DNA of 32,421 bases from Lachnospiraceae bacterium (GCA_017405805.1 JAFQZU010000032.1:1-32421), one strand, 5' to 3'. Shown: positions 8,450 through 17,438, numbered from the stretch's first letter. Numbers and translations: made by a program. The notes: generated by a model not told the origin, from the letters alone.

Positions 8450-8565
8450 TGTTTTTCGGGGCAGGGTGCAATTCCCTACTGGCGGTATAGTCCGCGACCC
8501 GCTTCGGCGGCTGACCCGGTGAGAGTCCGGGACCAACAGTATAGTCTGGATGGAAGAACAAACGT
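8450..8565 (+). promoter_or_regulatory. FMN riboswitch (RFN element) upstream of ribU
   Basis: The sequence follows the RFN consensus closely: GGGGCAGGGTGCAATTCCC, then TACTGGCGGT, AGTCCGCGACCCGC with its paired arm, GGTGAGAGTCCGGGACC, and the highly conserved ACAGTATAGTCTGGATG near the end. These cover all the helices of the six-way FMN-binding junction. Binding of FMN in such elements lowers expression of riboflavin uptake or synthesis genes. It lies directly before ribU, and the terminator hairpin at 8614-8636 supplies the switching device. A further stem, GGGGAGAC (8576-8583) with GTCTCTCC (8589-8596), lies between aptamer and terminator and may take part in the alternative fold. Confidence 0.95.
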
Positions 8566-8613
8566 CAAGCAGTGCGGGGAGACTTCCTGTCTCTCCGGAA
8601 TTCGCTACGGCTG

Positions 8614-8643
8614 CCCTGTGCATGATATGTGCAGGGTTTTATT
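8614..8643 (+). terminator. Riboswitch-controlled intrinsic terminator
   Basis: CCCTGTGCAT (8614-8623) pairs with ATGTGCAGGG (8627-8636), counting two G-T pairs, around a three-base loop, followed by TTTTATTT. It lies 49 bases after the aptamer and 50 bases before the ribU start, the usual arrangement for FMN-dependent premature termination. Confidence 0.8.
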
Positions 8644-8685
8644 TATGGTTTTGCACCACGGAGCAAAAGAAAGGAACAGAAAGCA

Positions 8686-9453
8686 ATGAGCAGCGGATTA
8701 TTCGGAGAACTCACCAAACACGCAAGTTTTGTGGCGGTATGCCTGGTCATAGTCGTCGTCATGGTGGCCATCGCCTATTTTTTCGAGAAGGCGGCCAAGA
8801 AAAAGAGCGGGGACAAGGAACGTGTGCTGGCGACGCGCAAGATCGTTATGATCGGCGTCTTCTCGGCCATTTCCGGCATTTTGTACTGCTTTGACTTCGG
8901 ACTGCCGATCACGGCGCCCTTCTACAAGCTCGACTTCAGTGAGCTCCCCGCCCTGATCGCGGGCTTCGCCTTCGGCCCTGTGGCCGGCGTCATGGTGGAG
9001 TTTATCAAGGAGATCGTAAAGCTCGTGATCAAGTCCACTTCGACGGCCTTCGTGGGCGATCTGGCCAACTTCCTGATCGGCTGCATGCTGGTCCTGCCCG
9101 CCTCCGTCATCTATCAGTATCACAAGTCCAAGAAGTCGGCTGTCATCGGCTGCGCGGCCGGTACAGTGATCATGACGATCTTCGGCACCTGGTTCAACGC
9201 CATCTATCTGCTGCCCACCTTCGCCCAGCTCTACGGTCTTCCGCTGGAGGAGATCATCGGGATGGGAACGGCGATCAACGCGGGCGTAAAGGACATCACG
9301 ACCTTCGTGATCTTCATGGTGGCGCCCATCAACATCATCAAGGGCGTCGGCATCTCTGTCCTCACCATGCTGGTGTACAAGAGGATCAGCCCGATCATCA
9401 AGTACGGCAGCGCTGCACAGAGCAGCAGGAGGGGCGCCGCGGACGCGCAGTGA
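8686..9453 (+). CDS. ribU: Riboflavin ECF transporter substrate-binding subunit RibU
   Basis: Membrane S-component that binds riboflavin and joins a shared EcfA/EcfA'/EcfT energising module (not in this window) for uptake. The 255-residue protein is strongly hydrophobic. It has an extra N-terminal membrane helix (about residues 11-30), a basic loop, then the family core starting near ATRKIVMIGVFSAISGIL. Family hallmarks are the DFGLPITAPFYKLDFSELPA region and the GPVAGVMVEFIKEIVKL segment. RibU is usually about 190-210 residues, so the added N-terminal helix and charged C-terminal tail make this one long. ATG 8686 is chosen because AAAGGA lies about 10 bases upstream; an earlier in-frame ATG (8629) lies inside the terminator hairpin. 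The upstream FMN riboswitch strongly supports the assignment. Confidence 0.93.
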   Translation: MSSGLFGELTKHASFVAVCLVIVVVMVAIAYFFEKAAKKKSGDKERVLATRKIVMIGVFSAISGILYCFDFGLPITAPFYKLDFSELPALIAGFAFGPVAGVMVEFIKEIVKLVIKSTSTAFVGDLANFLIGCMLVLPASVIYQYHKSKKSAVIGCAAGTVIMTIFGTWFNAIYLLPTFAQLYGLPLEEIIGMGTAINAGVKDITTFVIFMVAPINIIKGVGISVLTMLVYKRISPIIKYGSAAQSSRRGAADAQ

Positions 9454-9474
9454 TCTGCCTGGACGAGGTTTGTT

Positions 9475-9909
9475 ATGAAAGAACGAAAAGTATATGAGAC
9501 CTCCTCCGCGCAGGAGACCTTCGAGATCGGAAGGCGCCTCGGAGAAGAGGCGCGCAGGGGAATGGTCTACGCCCTGAACGGGGACCTCGGGACCGGCAAG
9601 ACCGTGTTCTCCAAAGGGTTTGCCGCGGGACTGGGCATCGTAGAACCCGTGAGTTCGCCCACCTTCACCATTCTGCAGATCTATGAGGAGGGGAGGCTTC
9701 CGCTCTACCATTTTGACGTCTACCGGATCGAGGATCCGGACGAGATGGAGGAAGTGGGGCTGGACGAATATCTCGAGGGGGACGGCGTATGCCTGATCGA
9801 GTGGGCGGAGCGGATCGAGGAGCTCCTGCCCGAGGACTGCATCAGGGTTGATCTGGAAAAAGAGCCCGCCCGGGGGAACGACCTGCGGCGGATCACCATC
9901 ACAGGGTGA
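9475..9909 (+). CDS. tsaE: tRNA t6A synthesis ATPase TsaE
   Basis: ATPase partner in making N6-threonylcarbamoyladenosine at position 37 of ANN-decoding tRNAs. It drives turnover of the TsaB-TsaD complex. At 144 residues it has the usual length. The Walker A motif GDLGTGKT (36-43) is intact, followed by the family segment SSPTFTILQIYE and the LYHFDVYRIED region that carries conserved aspartate. An EWAER segment late in the protein is also typical. It is 21 bases after ribU and 14 bases before tsaB, in one compact transcriptional run with tsaB, rimI, rnz and tsaD, so all the dedicated t6A proteins except TsaC are encoded here. Confidence 0.95.
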   Translation: MKERKVYETSSAQETFEIGRRLGEEARRGMVYALNGDLGTGKTVFSKGFAAGLGIVEPVSSPTFTILQIYEEGRLPLYHFDVYRIEDPDEMEEVGLDEYLEGDGVCLIEWAERIEELLPEDCIRVDLEKEPARGNDLRRITITG

Positions 9910-9923
9910 CATGAAAGGAAACG

Positions 9924-10676
9924 ATGAAGATACTGGCAGTGGAAGCATCCGGCCCGGTGGCCGGATGCGCTGTGCTGGAGGACGGCCTTCTTGTGGCGGA
10001 GTACAGCACGCAGTACAAAAAGAAACATTCACAGAGTCTGATCCCCATGCTGGACGAGATGTGCAGGATGGTGGAACTGGACCTGAAGGAGATCGACGCC
10101 ATCGCCGTGACGGCGGGCCCCGGATCCTTTACGGGACTGCGGATCGGGGCGGCGACGGTCAAAGGACTCGGCCTTGCGCTGGATAAACCCCTGATCCCCG
10201 TTCCGACGGTGGATGCGCTGGCGAGCGGCGTGTTCGGGACCGATATGCTGGTCTGCCCGCTCATGGACGCCCGCAGACAGCAGGTCTACACAGGGATATA
10301 CGAGTGCCGGACGAAGCTCACGGTCCTGCATCCGCAGTGCGTGGTGCCGCTCTCCGAGATCGCGGCCCGGCTGAATGAACTGGCAGCCGGTACAAGGGAA
10401 GTCCTCTTTCTGGGGGACGGCGTTCCTGTCAGCAAAGAGGCGCTTGGCGGCCTGATGGAAGTGCCCTATCACTTCGCGCCGGCTCACCTGGACAGGCAGA
10501 GGGCGGCGGCGCTGGCCGTCCGGGCGGCCGATCTTTGGGAGGAAACGGGCGAAGCGTGTCTTGTGAGCGCGGACGCCTTTCGTCCCGAGTACCTGCGAAA
10601 ACCGCAGGCTGAGCGGGAACTGGGCAGCAGGAGAAACTATTCCATGGTGCAGCCTGCGGGAACGGGGAACGTATGA
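9924..10676 (+). CDS. tsaB: tRNA t6A synthesis scaffold TsaB
   Basis: Inactive homologue of TsaD that dimerises with it and recruits TsaE for t6A37 formation in tRNA. The 250-residue protein shows the ASKHA-fold start MKILAVEASG, the KKHSQSLIPML segment and the strongly conserved AGPGSFTGLRIG (64-75). The later DARRQQVYTG segment is also typical of TsaB. Length agrees with Firmicutes relatives (about 230-250). It lies between tsaE and rimI. Its stop overlaps the rimI start as ATGA at 10673-10676, indicating coupled translation. The C-terminal 30 residues are less conserved. Confidence 0.95.
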   Translation: MKILAVEASGPVAGCAVLEDGLLVAEYSTQYKKKHSQSLIPMLDEMCRMVELDLKEIDAIAVTAGPGSFTGLRIGAATVKGLGLALDKPLIPVPTVDALASGVFGTDMLVCPLMDARRQQVYTGIYECRTKLTVLHPQCVVPLSEIAARLNELAAGTREVLFLGDGVPVSKEALGGLMEVPYHFAPAHLDRQRAAALAVRAADLWEETGEACLVSADAFRPEYLRKPQAERELGSRRNYSMVQPAGTGNV

Positions 10677-11143
10677 AGCTGCAGATACGCAGGATGCGCA
10701 AGGAAGATATACCCGGCGTACTGCAGGTGGAGCGGGCGTGCTTTTCGGAGCCATGGTCCGCGGAGACCTTCTCCGCCACGCTCCTTCTTCCCTACGCATA
10801 CTATTACGTGGCGGAGATGCTGCCGGACGCGGGCGGGGAGATGCGAGAAGAGACGCCCCGGATCGTGGGCCAGTGCGGCGTGCGCGACATTCTGGGGGAG
10901 GGAGAGATCACCAATGTGTCCGTCCTGCCGGGCTTTCGGGGCCGCGGCATATCCAGACGCCTCCTCAGGATGCTTCTGCGGGAGGCCGGTGAGCGGGGGA
11001 CCCGTGTGTTCACCCTGGAGGTAAGGGCCGGAAACCGCCCGGCCATCGCGCTCTACGAGAGTCTGGGATTTCGGACGGAAGGCGTCCGCAGGGGCTTCTA
11101 TGAAAAGCCGGCGGAGGATGCCCTGATCATGTGGAAGAGGTGA
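10673..11143 (+). CDS. rimI: Ribosomal-protein-alanine N-acetyltransferase (GNAT family)
   Basis: GNAT enzyme that in other bacteria acetylates the N-terminal alanine of ribosomal protein S18; its usual neighbours are tsaB and tsaD, as here. The 156-residue protein has IRRMRKEDIPGVLQVERACF at the start, the FSEPWS segment shared by RimI proteins, ITNVSVLPGFRGRGISRRLL with the acetyl-CoA loop RGRGIS, LEVRAGNRPAIALYESLGF, and a final FYEKPAEDALIM. An extra acidic stretch of about 12 residues (around DAGGEMREETPR) enlarges one loop relative to typical RimI. The start codon overlaps the tsaB stop. True substrate is inferred from family and context. Confidence 0.92.
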   Translation: MKLQIRRMRKEDIPGVLQVERACFSEPWSAETFSATLLLPYAYYYVAEMLPDAGGEMREETPRIVGQCGVRDILGEGEITNVSVLPGFRGRGISRRLLRMLLREAGERGTRVFTLEVRAGNRPAIALYESLGFRTEGVRRGFYEKPAEDALIMWKR

Positions 11144-11153
11144 CGTACTGTAA

Positions 11154-12077
11154 ATGATTGACGTGTGTCTTTTGGGCTGCGGCGGGATGATGCCGCTTCC
11201 CTATCGATATCTCACATCGCTCATGGTCCGCTACAACGGGCGGAGCATACTGATCGACTGCGGGGAGGGCACGCAGGTTGCGCTCCGCAGGAAAGGATGG
11301 AGTCCCAAACCGATCGACCTCATCCTGTTTACCCACTATCACGCGGATCACATCAGCGGCCTTCCGGGGCTGCTTCTTACCATGGGCAACGCGGAGCGGA
11401 CGGAGCCGCTCCTGATCGCGGGCCCCCGCGGCGTCGAGAGGATCGTGAATTCCCTGCGCGTCATCGCGCCGGAGCTCCCCTTCGAGATCCGCTTCAGGGA
11501 GATCCGCGAGGCACAGGAGACCTTCGATCTTCCCGGAGAAAAGGACTTTCATATCAGCGCCTACCGGGTCAACCACAACGTGACCTGCTATGGGTATGCG
11601 ATGCAGCTGGACAGGGCGGGGCGTTTTGACGCGGACAAAGCGGCGGCGCTCGGCATTCCCAAACCCATGTGGGGAAGGCTGCAGAAGGGGGAGACCATCG
11701 AGACCCAGAGCGGGGTGCTGACGCCGGACATGGTGATGGGGCCCGCGAGAAAAGGCCTCAAACTGGCGTATTGTACGGACACGAGGCCGTGCGAAGGCGT
11801 GCTGAAGGCGGCCGCCGGGGCGGACCTGTTTATCTGCGAAGGCATGTACGGCGAAGCGGACAAGGCCGCAAAGGCCAAAGAACACAAGCATATGACATTC
11901 GCGGAGGCGGCGTCGATGGCCCGCGAGGCCGGCGTTTCCAGAATGTGGCTCACCCACTACAGCCCGTCCCTGACAAGGCCGGAGGAGTTCATGCCTTCGG
12001 TGCGGGCGGTCTTTCCCGCGGCAGAGGCAGGAAAGGACGGGAAGACGGCGGAATTGAATTTTGAGGATCAGCAGTAG
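11154..12077 (+). CDS. rnz: Ribonuclease Z (tRNA 3' endonuclease)
   Basis: Metallo-beta-lactamase-fold endonuclease that removes 3' trailers from tRNA precursors. Length (307 residues) matches RNase Z. Visible features are the HYHADH zinc motif (61-66) after ILFT, an early LLGCGGM, IDCGEGTQVALRRKG for substrate contact, a VNHNV histidine segment, LAYCTDTRP supplying the bridging Asp, and a C-terminal LTHYSPS histidine. It is inserted between rimI and tsaD, which are normally adjacent, with only 10 and 6 bases on either side, so it is certainly part of the same run. The pairing of a tRNA 3'-end maturase with t6A genes suggests coordinated tRNA maturation, an inference from position only. Confidence 0.92.
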   Translation: MIDVCLLGCGGMMPLPYRYLTSLMVRYNGRSILIDCGEGTQVALRRKGWSPKPIDLILFTHYHADHISGLPGLLLTMGNAERTEPLLIAGPRGVERIVNSLRVIAPELPFEIRFREIREAQETFDLPGEKDFHISAYRVNHNVTCYGYAMQLDRAGRFDADKAAALGIPKPMWGRLQKGETIETQSGVLTPDMVMGPARKGLKLAYCTDTRPCEGVLKAAAGADLFICEGMYGEADKAAKAKEHKHMTFAEAASMAREAGVSRMWLTHYSPSLTRPEEFMPSVRAVFPAAEAGKDGKTAELNFEDQQ

Positions 12078-12083
12078 GAATAT

Positions 12084-13127
12084 ATGAGCATTACAGAGAA
12101 AAAAAGCGGCGAAGAGATCACGATCCTGGCCATTGAGTCCAGCTGTGACGAGACGGCGGCGTCGGTCGTCAGGGGAGGCAGGACGGTCCTCTCCAACGTG
12201 ATCTCCTCGCAGATCGATATCCACACATTATACGGCGGGGTGGTCCCGGAGATCGCCTCCCGCAAACATACGGAAAGGATCAACCAGGTGATCCGGCAGG
12301 GCCTTTCGGAGGCGGGGATGGAGCTGGAGGACATGGACGCCATCGCCGTGACCTACGGACCGGGCCTGGTCGGACCGCTCCTGATCGGCGTATCGGCGGC
12401 CAAGGCGATCAGCTTCGCTACGGGGATCCCGCTGGTCGGCGTCCACCACATCGAGGGGCATAGCTGTGCCAATTATATCGCGGCGCCGGAGCTGGAGCCG
12501 CCCTTTGTCTGTCTGGTGGTGTCCGGCGGACACACCCACCTCGTGCTGGTAAAGGATTACGGAAAGTATGAGATCCTGGGCAGGACCCAGGACGATGCAG
12601 CCGGAGAGGCCTTCGACAAGGTCGCCAGAGAGATCGGTCTCGGCTATCCGGGCGGTCCTAAGATCGACAGAGTCTCCCGGGAGGGAGATCCCCGGGCCAT
12701 TGACTTTCCCAGGGGAAAGGTGTCCGGATCCGCTTACGACTTCAGCTTCAGCGGCATGAAGTCCTCCGTCCTGAATTATCTCAATACCTGCAGGATGAAG
12801 AATATCGAGGTAAACGTGCCCGACGTGGCGGCCTCCTTCCAGCAGGCAGTGGTGGATGTCCTTGTCACCCACGCCATGCGTGCGGTGGACGAGTACGGCC
12901 TCACGCGCCTTGCCCTGGCAGGCGGCGTGGCTTCCAATACCGCGCTGCGGGCAGCCATGCGCAGCGCCTGTGAGGAGCGGGGCGTGGAATTCTTCTGCCC
13001 GCCGCCTATCCTGTGTACGGACAACGCGGCGATGATCGGATGCGCCGCCTATTATGAGTTTATGCAGGGCGTGCGCAGCGGCTACGATCTCAACGCAAAG
13101 CCGGGCCTTCGCCTCGGCGATCGGTGA
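12084..13127 (+). CDS. tsaD: tRNA t6A transferase catalytic subunit TsaD
   Basis: Transfers the threonylcarbamoyl group from threonylcarbamoyl-AMP to A37 of tRNA, working with TsaB and TsaE. The 347-residue protein has the ASKHA start [14 protein letters not shown] (14-27), EIASRKHTE, the metal-binding HHIEGH (121-126), [11 protein letters not shown], the [17 protein letters not shown] segment and a C-terminal CTDNAAMIG. All recognised catalytic and metal residues are present. It starts six bases after rnz with a short spacer; the ribosome binding site is weak, consistent with coupling to the upstream gene. Its stop lies 23 bases before the preferred ispD start. Confidence 0.97.
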   Translation: MSITEKKSGEEITILAIESSCDETAASVVRGGRTVLSNVISSQIDIHTLYGGVVPEIASRKHTERINQVIRQGLSEAGMELEDMDAIAVTYGPGLVGPLLIGVSAAKAISFATGIPLVGVHHIEGHSCANYIAAPELEPPFVCLVVSGGHTHLVLVKDYGKYEILGRTQDDAAGEAFDKVAREIGLGYPGGPKIDRVSREGDPRAIDFPRGKVSGSAYDFSFSGMKSSVLNYLNTCRMKNIEVNVPDVAASFQQAVVDVLVTHAMRAVDEYGLTRLALAGGVASNTALRAAMRSACEERGVEFFCPPPILCTDNAAMIGCAAYYEFMQGVRSGYDLNAKPGLRLGDR

Positions 13128-13150
13128 AGCGCTCCGGAATGAGGGTTATT

Positions 13151-13921
13151 ATGACAAATATCGGGAAGCAGAGTGCGGAGCGCTGCGGGGCGCAGGTACA
13201 GGACCGCTGTACGGCGGTTCTTCTTGCCGCCGGAACGGGTCTGCGCATGCACAGCGACACATATAAACAATATATCAGACTGCGGGGGATCCCCCTCTTT
13301 GTCTATGCCGCGAGGACCATGGAGAAGAGCAGCGTCATCACGGATATCGTGGTGGTCACCCTGGCAGGAGAAGAGGAGAATGTCCTGGAGATCCTGCGGC
13401 GCTTCGGCGTGGAGAAAAAAGTCCGCAGAGCCGTGGCCGGAGGGGCGGAGCGCCATCTCTCCGTGTGGAACGGCCTGCAGGCCATCGACTGGCCCTGCGA
13501 CTACGTCTTTGTACACGACAGCGCGCGGCCTCTACTGGACGAGCCGACCCTGGTGCGCCTGTATGAGAAAGTGCGGGAGTGCGGCGCCTGTGTAGCCGCC
13601 GTGCCGGCCAAGGACACCATCAAGATCACGGACGCCGAGGGCGTCGTGGTACAGACGCCTGCCAGATCCTGCGTGTGGATCGTGCAGACCCCCCAGGTCT
13701 TCGACCGGGAACTGATCACAAAGGCGCACGCGCTCATGGTGGAGCAGCTGGAGGATCTGACCGCGAGAGGAATCAGGATCACGGACGACGCCATGGTGGC
13801 GGAGCTCATGCTGGGGACGCGCGTGCACACGGTCATGGGGTCCTATATGAACATCAAGGTGACGACGCCGGACGACCTGCCCCTCACGGAGGCCTTCCTC
13901 TCACAGGCAGGGGAGAACTGA
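13151..13921 (+). CDS. ispD: 2-C-methyl-D-erythritol 4-phosphate cytidylyltransferase
   Basis: Third step of the MEP isoprenoid pathway: makes CDP-methylerythritol from CTP and MEP. Motifs are AVLLAAGTGLRM for CTP binding, KQY, VFVHDSARPLL, a PAKDTIK segment and TDDAMVAEL near the C-terminus. ATG 13151 (256 residues) is chosen because GAGGG lies about six bases upstream. An in-frame GTG at 13124 overlaps the tsaD stop as GTGA, and ATG 13139 is a third option. The nucleotide loop reads GTGLRMHSDTYKQY rather than the commoner GKGKRM..D..KQY, a mild variation. It is followed seven bases later by dnaE; ispF is not adjacent. Confidence 0.93.
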   Translation: MTNIGKQSAERCGAQVQDRCTAVLLAAGTGLRMHSDTYKQYIRLRGIPLFVYAARTMEKSSVITDIVVVTLAGEEENVLEILRRFGVEKKVRRAVAGGAERHLSVWNGLQAIDWPCDYVFVHDSARPLLDEPTLVRLYEKVRECGACVAAVPAKDTIKITDAEGVVVQTPARSCVWIVQTPQVFDRELITKAHALMVEQLEDLTARGIRITDDAMVAELMLGTRVHTVMGSYMNIKVTTPDDLPLTEAFLSQAGEN

Positions 13922-13928
13922 GGATAAA

Positions 13929-16900
13929 ATGGCTTTTACACACCTTCACGTCCACACGGAGTACTCTCTTCTGGACGGATCCAACAAGATAAAGGAATAT
14001 GTAAAGCGCGCCGCCCAGCTTGGCATGGACAGCGCGGCGATCACCGATCACGGCGTCATGTACGGCGTGATCGATTTCTATAAGGCATGCAAAGAAGCGG
14101 GGATCAGGCCGATCATAGGGTGTGAAGTATACGTGGCGCCCGGCTCCCGCTTCGACCGGGAGAAAAACGCGGGCGAGGACAGGTATTATCATCTGATCCT
14201 TCTGGCGGAGAATAACCGGGGCTACGCCAACCTGATGAAGATCGTGAGCCGGTCCTTCACGGAGGGATACTACTACAAGCCGCGCGTGGACCTGGAACTT
14301 CTCGAGCAGTATCATGAGGGGATCATCGCGGCGTCCGCCTGTCTGGCCGGAGAGGTGGCGAGAAATATCGTGCGCGATGACCTGCAGGCGGCCGAAGCCG
14401 CGGCGCAGCGCTATGAGCGGATCTTCGGGAAAGGGAACTTCTTCCTTGAACTGCAGGACCACGGATACGCCGACCAGCGCAAGGTGAACGCTGCGCTGAC
14501 GGCTATGAGCAGGAAGCTGGACATTCCCCTGATCGCCACCAACGACGTGCATTACACCTACGCGGAGGACGCCGATTCCCACGACATCCTCCTGTGCATC
14601 CAGACGGGCAAAAAGCTGTCGGACGAGAACCGGATGCGGTATCCGGGCGGGCAGTTTTACCTCAAGAGCGAGGCGGAGATGCGCGCTCTTTTTCCGTATG
14701 CGGAAGAGGCGCTGGAAAACACGCACAGGATCGCGGAGAGGTGCAGCGTGGAGATCGAGTTCGGCGTCACCAAACTCCCGCACTACGACGTGCCGGAAGG
14801 GTATGATTCCTGGACTTATCTGTGCAAGCTCTGCGACGACGGCATGCGGGAACGCTATCCCGGGGACGACGGGACCCTCCGGGAGCGTCTGCGCTACGAG
14901 CTCGATACCATCCGGCAGATGGGCTACGTGGACTATTTCCTGATCGTGTGGGACTATATCAACTATTCCAGGGAGCACGGAATCATGGTAGGCCCCGGCA
15001 GAGGGAGCGCCGCGGGCAGCATCGTGTCCTACTGCCTTCATATCACCGACATCGACCCCATCCGCTACAACCTGCTCTTCGAGCGCTTTCTCAATCCGGA
15101 GCGCGTCTCCATGCCCGATATCGACGTAGACTTCGGCTTCGAGCGCCGCGGGGAAGTGATCGACTATGTCACGCGCAAATACGGGCGCGACAAGGTCATG
15201 CAGATCATCACCTTCGGCACCATGGCCGCCAGGGGCGTCATCCGGGACGTGGGGCGGGTCATGGATCTGCCGTACGGGTATGTCGACACCATCGCCAAAA
15301 TGGTCCCTTCAGAGCTTGGCATCACCCTGGACAAGGCGCTGAAGATGAACCCGGATATGAAAAACGCCTATGAGTCCGACGAGAAGGTGAAGCACCTGAT
15401 CGACATGAGCCGCCGTCTGGAGGGACTTCCCAGGCACAGCTCCGTGCATGCGGCGGGCGTCGTGATCTGTTCCGAGCCCGCGGAGGATCTCGTGCCCCTC
15501 GCCAGGGCACAGGACGGCTCCGTGACGACCCAGTTCACCATGACGACGATCGAGGAACTGGGGCTTTTGAAGATGGATTTTCTCGGTCTCCGCACGCTCA
15601 CCGTGATCCAGAACGCCGTGAACATGGCCAACCGCTCCATAGCGCGGCGGGGCGCGGGCGCCGGGGATCCCATCGGCTATCCCGTCTCCATGGACAAGCT
15701 CGATTACGAGGACAAGGCGGTCTACGCGGCCATCGCGACGGGGCGCACGGACGGCGTGTTCCAGCTCGAGAGCGGCGGCATGCAGAATTTCATGAAGGAA
15801 CTGCAGCCCGAGAATTTCGAGGACATCATCGCCGGGATCTCGCTCTACAGGCCCGGGCCCATGGATTTTATCCCCAAGTACATATACGGCAAAAAGAACC
15901 CCGACCGGATCGCCTACGACGCCGCGGCCCTCGAGCCCATCCTGGAGCCCACCTACGGGTGCATCGTATACCAGGAGCAGGTCATGCAGATCGTGCGGGA
16001 GCTGGGCGGATATACGCTCGGCAGGAGCGATCTGGTGCGCCGCGCCATGAGCAAAAAGAAGCAGAAGGTCATGGAGGAGGAGCGGCACAATTTCATATAC
16101 GGAAATCCGGACGAAGGCGTTCCGGGCTGCCTCGCAAAGGGCATTCCCGCCGAGACGGCCTCCAAAATCTACGACGAGATGATGGATTTCGCCAAGTACG
16201 CCTTCAACAAATCACACGCCGCCTGCTACGCGGTGGTGGCCTACCAGACGGCCTGGCTCAAACACTACTATCCCACGGAGTTTATGGCGGCCCTCATGAC
16301 GTCGGTCATTGACTTCTCCACCAAGGTGGCGGGATACATCGTGAGCTGCAAAGAGATGGGGATCGCCATCCTGCCGCCGGACATCAATGAGGGGGAGAGC
16401 GGTTTTTCCGTCTCGGACGGCGGGATCCGCTACGCGCTGACCGCCATCAAGGGGGTCGGCCGGCCGGTCATCGACGCGGTGATCGCGGAGCGGGAGCAGG
16501 CGGGGCCTTTCAGGGACCTGCATGATTTTCTCTCCCGGATGGTCAATAAGGACCGCGAGATCAACCGCAGGGTGGTGGAAAACTTTATCAAGGCCGGGGC
16601 GCTGGACTGCCTGCACGCCACGAGAAAACAGATGATGAGCGTGTTCGGACGCATGCTGGACGACCTGCAGAGCGCCAGAAAGAACGACATGGCGGGACAG
16701 ATGTCCCTCTTCGACATCGTGCCGGAGGAGGACCGGGAAGCGTTTACCTTTAAAATGCCCGACATCGGGGAGTACAGCCGCGATATGTGCCTGGCCTTCG
16801 AGAAGGAAGTGCTGGGGGTCTATGTCAGCGGCCATCCCCTTCAGGAATATGAGGGGATCTGGAAGCGGCACATCACCAACCGCGTCTCCGATTTCCTTCT

Positions 16901-17417
16901 GGACGACGAGACGGGGACCGTGCGCGTGCAGGACGGCGCGCAGGCTACGGTCGGCGGGATGATCGCCGACAAAAAGATCAAGTATACCAAGAACAATAAG
17001 GTCATGGCGTTTCTGACGCTGGAGGATCTGACCGGGAGCATGGAGGTCATCATGTTCCCCAAGGATTACGAAGCCGCTCAGGACCGCCTCCAGGAGGACG
17101 CAAAAGTCTTTATCACCGGCCGCGTGACGCTCGAAGAGGAGCGCGACGGGAAGCTGATCGGCAGCAGGGTCCTGCCCTTCGACCAGGTGCAGAGAAAGCT
17201 GTGGATCCGTTTTGCCGATATGGAGGCGTACAGGCGCGGGCACAGTACACTGATGGAGGCGGTGGAGAATCACGGCGGCAGGGACCAGGTGGTGATCTTT
17301 GTCCAGAACCCGAGAATGCAGAAAGTGCTGCCCCCGGGGCAGGGCGTCCGTGCGGACGAGGGGCTTATGTTGGAACTCGTGCGCCGCTTCGGCCGGGAGA
17401 ACGTGATTCTGCAGTAG
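13929..17417 (+). CDS. dnaE: DNA polymerase III alpha subunit
   Basis: Replicative-type polymerase, 1162 residues, the normal DnaE size; Firmicutes also have PolC, so this may be the lagging-strand or repair polymerase. Domains in order: PHP domain from HLHVHTEYSLLDGSNKI (residues 5-21) with AITDHGVMYG; polymerase core with GPGRGSAAGS (about 356-365) and the catalytic PDIDVDF (396-402, Asp399 and Asp401); finger and helix-hairpin-helix parts around AFNKSHAACYAVVAYQTAWL; then an OB fold at about 996-1085 beginning VRVQDGAQATVGG. No 3'-5' exonuclease domain is present, which distinguishes it from PolC. It ends the long run that starts at the riboswitch. Confidence 0.97.
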   Translation: MAFTHLHVHTEYSLLDGSNKIKEYVKRAAQLGMDSAAITDHGVMYGVIDFYKACKEAGIRPIIGCEVYVAPGSRFDREKNAGEDRYYHLILLAENNRGYANLMKIVSRSFTEGYYYKPRVDLELLEQYHEGIIAASACLAGEVARNIVRDDLQAAEAAAQRYERIFGKGNFFLELQDHGYADQRKVNAALTAMSRKLDIPLIATNDVHYTYAEDADSHDILLCIQTGKKLSDENRMRYPGGQFYLKSEAEMRALFPYAEEALENTHRIAERCSVEIEFGVTKLPHYDVPEGYDSWTYLCKLCDDGMRERYPGDDGTLRERLRYELDTIRQMGYVDYFLIVWDYINYSREHGIMVGPGRGSAAGSIVSYCLHITDIDPIRYNLLFERFLNPERVSMPDIDVDFGFERRGEVIDYVTRKYGRDKVMQIITFGTMAARGVIRDVGRVMDLPYGYVDTIAKMVPSELGITLDKALKMNPDMKNAYESDEKVKHLIDMSRRLEGLPRHSSVHAAGVVICSEPAEDLVPLARAQDGSVTTQFTMTTIEELGLLKMDFLGLRTLTVIQNAVNMANRSIARRGAGAGDPIGYPVSMDKLDYEDKAVYAAIATGRTDGVFQLESGGMQNFMKELQPENFEDIIAGISLYRPGPMDFIPKYIYGKKNPDRIAYDAAALEPILEPTYGCIVYQEQVMQIVRELGGYTLGRSDLVRRAMSKKKQKVMEEERHNFIYGNPDEGVPGCLAKGIPAETASKIYDEMMDFAKYAFNKSHAACYAVVAYQTAWLKHYYPTEFMAALMTSVIDFSTKVAGYIVSCKEMGIAILPPDINEGESGFSVSDGGIRYALTAIKGVGRPVIDAVIAEREQAGPFRDLHDFLSRMVNKDREINRRVVENFIKAGALDCLHATRKQMMSVFGRMLDDLQSARKNDMAGQMSLFDIVPEEDREAFTFKMPDIGEYSRDMCLAFEKEVLGVYVSGHPLQEYEGIWKRHITNRVSDFLLDDETGTVRVQDGAQATVGGMIADKKIKYTKNNKVMAFLTLEDLTGSMEVIMFPKDYEAAQDRLQEDAKVFITGRVTLEEERDGKLIGSRVLPFDQVQRKLWIRFADMEAYRRGHSTLMEAVENHGGRDQVVIFVQNPRMQKVLPPGQGVRADEGLMLELVRRFGRENVILQ

Positions 17418-17438
17418 CCGGCAGGGCTTACCATTTCA

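Noticed and set aside
5943-8561. Long minus-strand open frame opposite the flavin reductase and murA genes
   Set aside because: It overlaps murA and the FMN riboswitch in antisense; composition is dominated by His, Arg, Gly and Asp, typical of shadow frames.
8629-8685. Earlier ATG start for ribU
   Set aside because: The codon lies inside the 3' arm of the terminator hairpin and has no ribosome binding site; ATG 8686 has AAAGGA upstream.
13124-13150. GTG start for ispD overlapping the tsaD stop
   Set aside because: Possible, but ATG 13151 has a better placed GAGGG and a protein start closer to the family; kept as an alternative.
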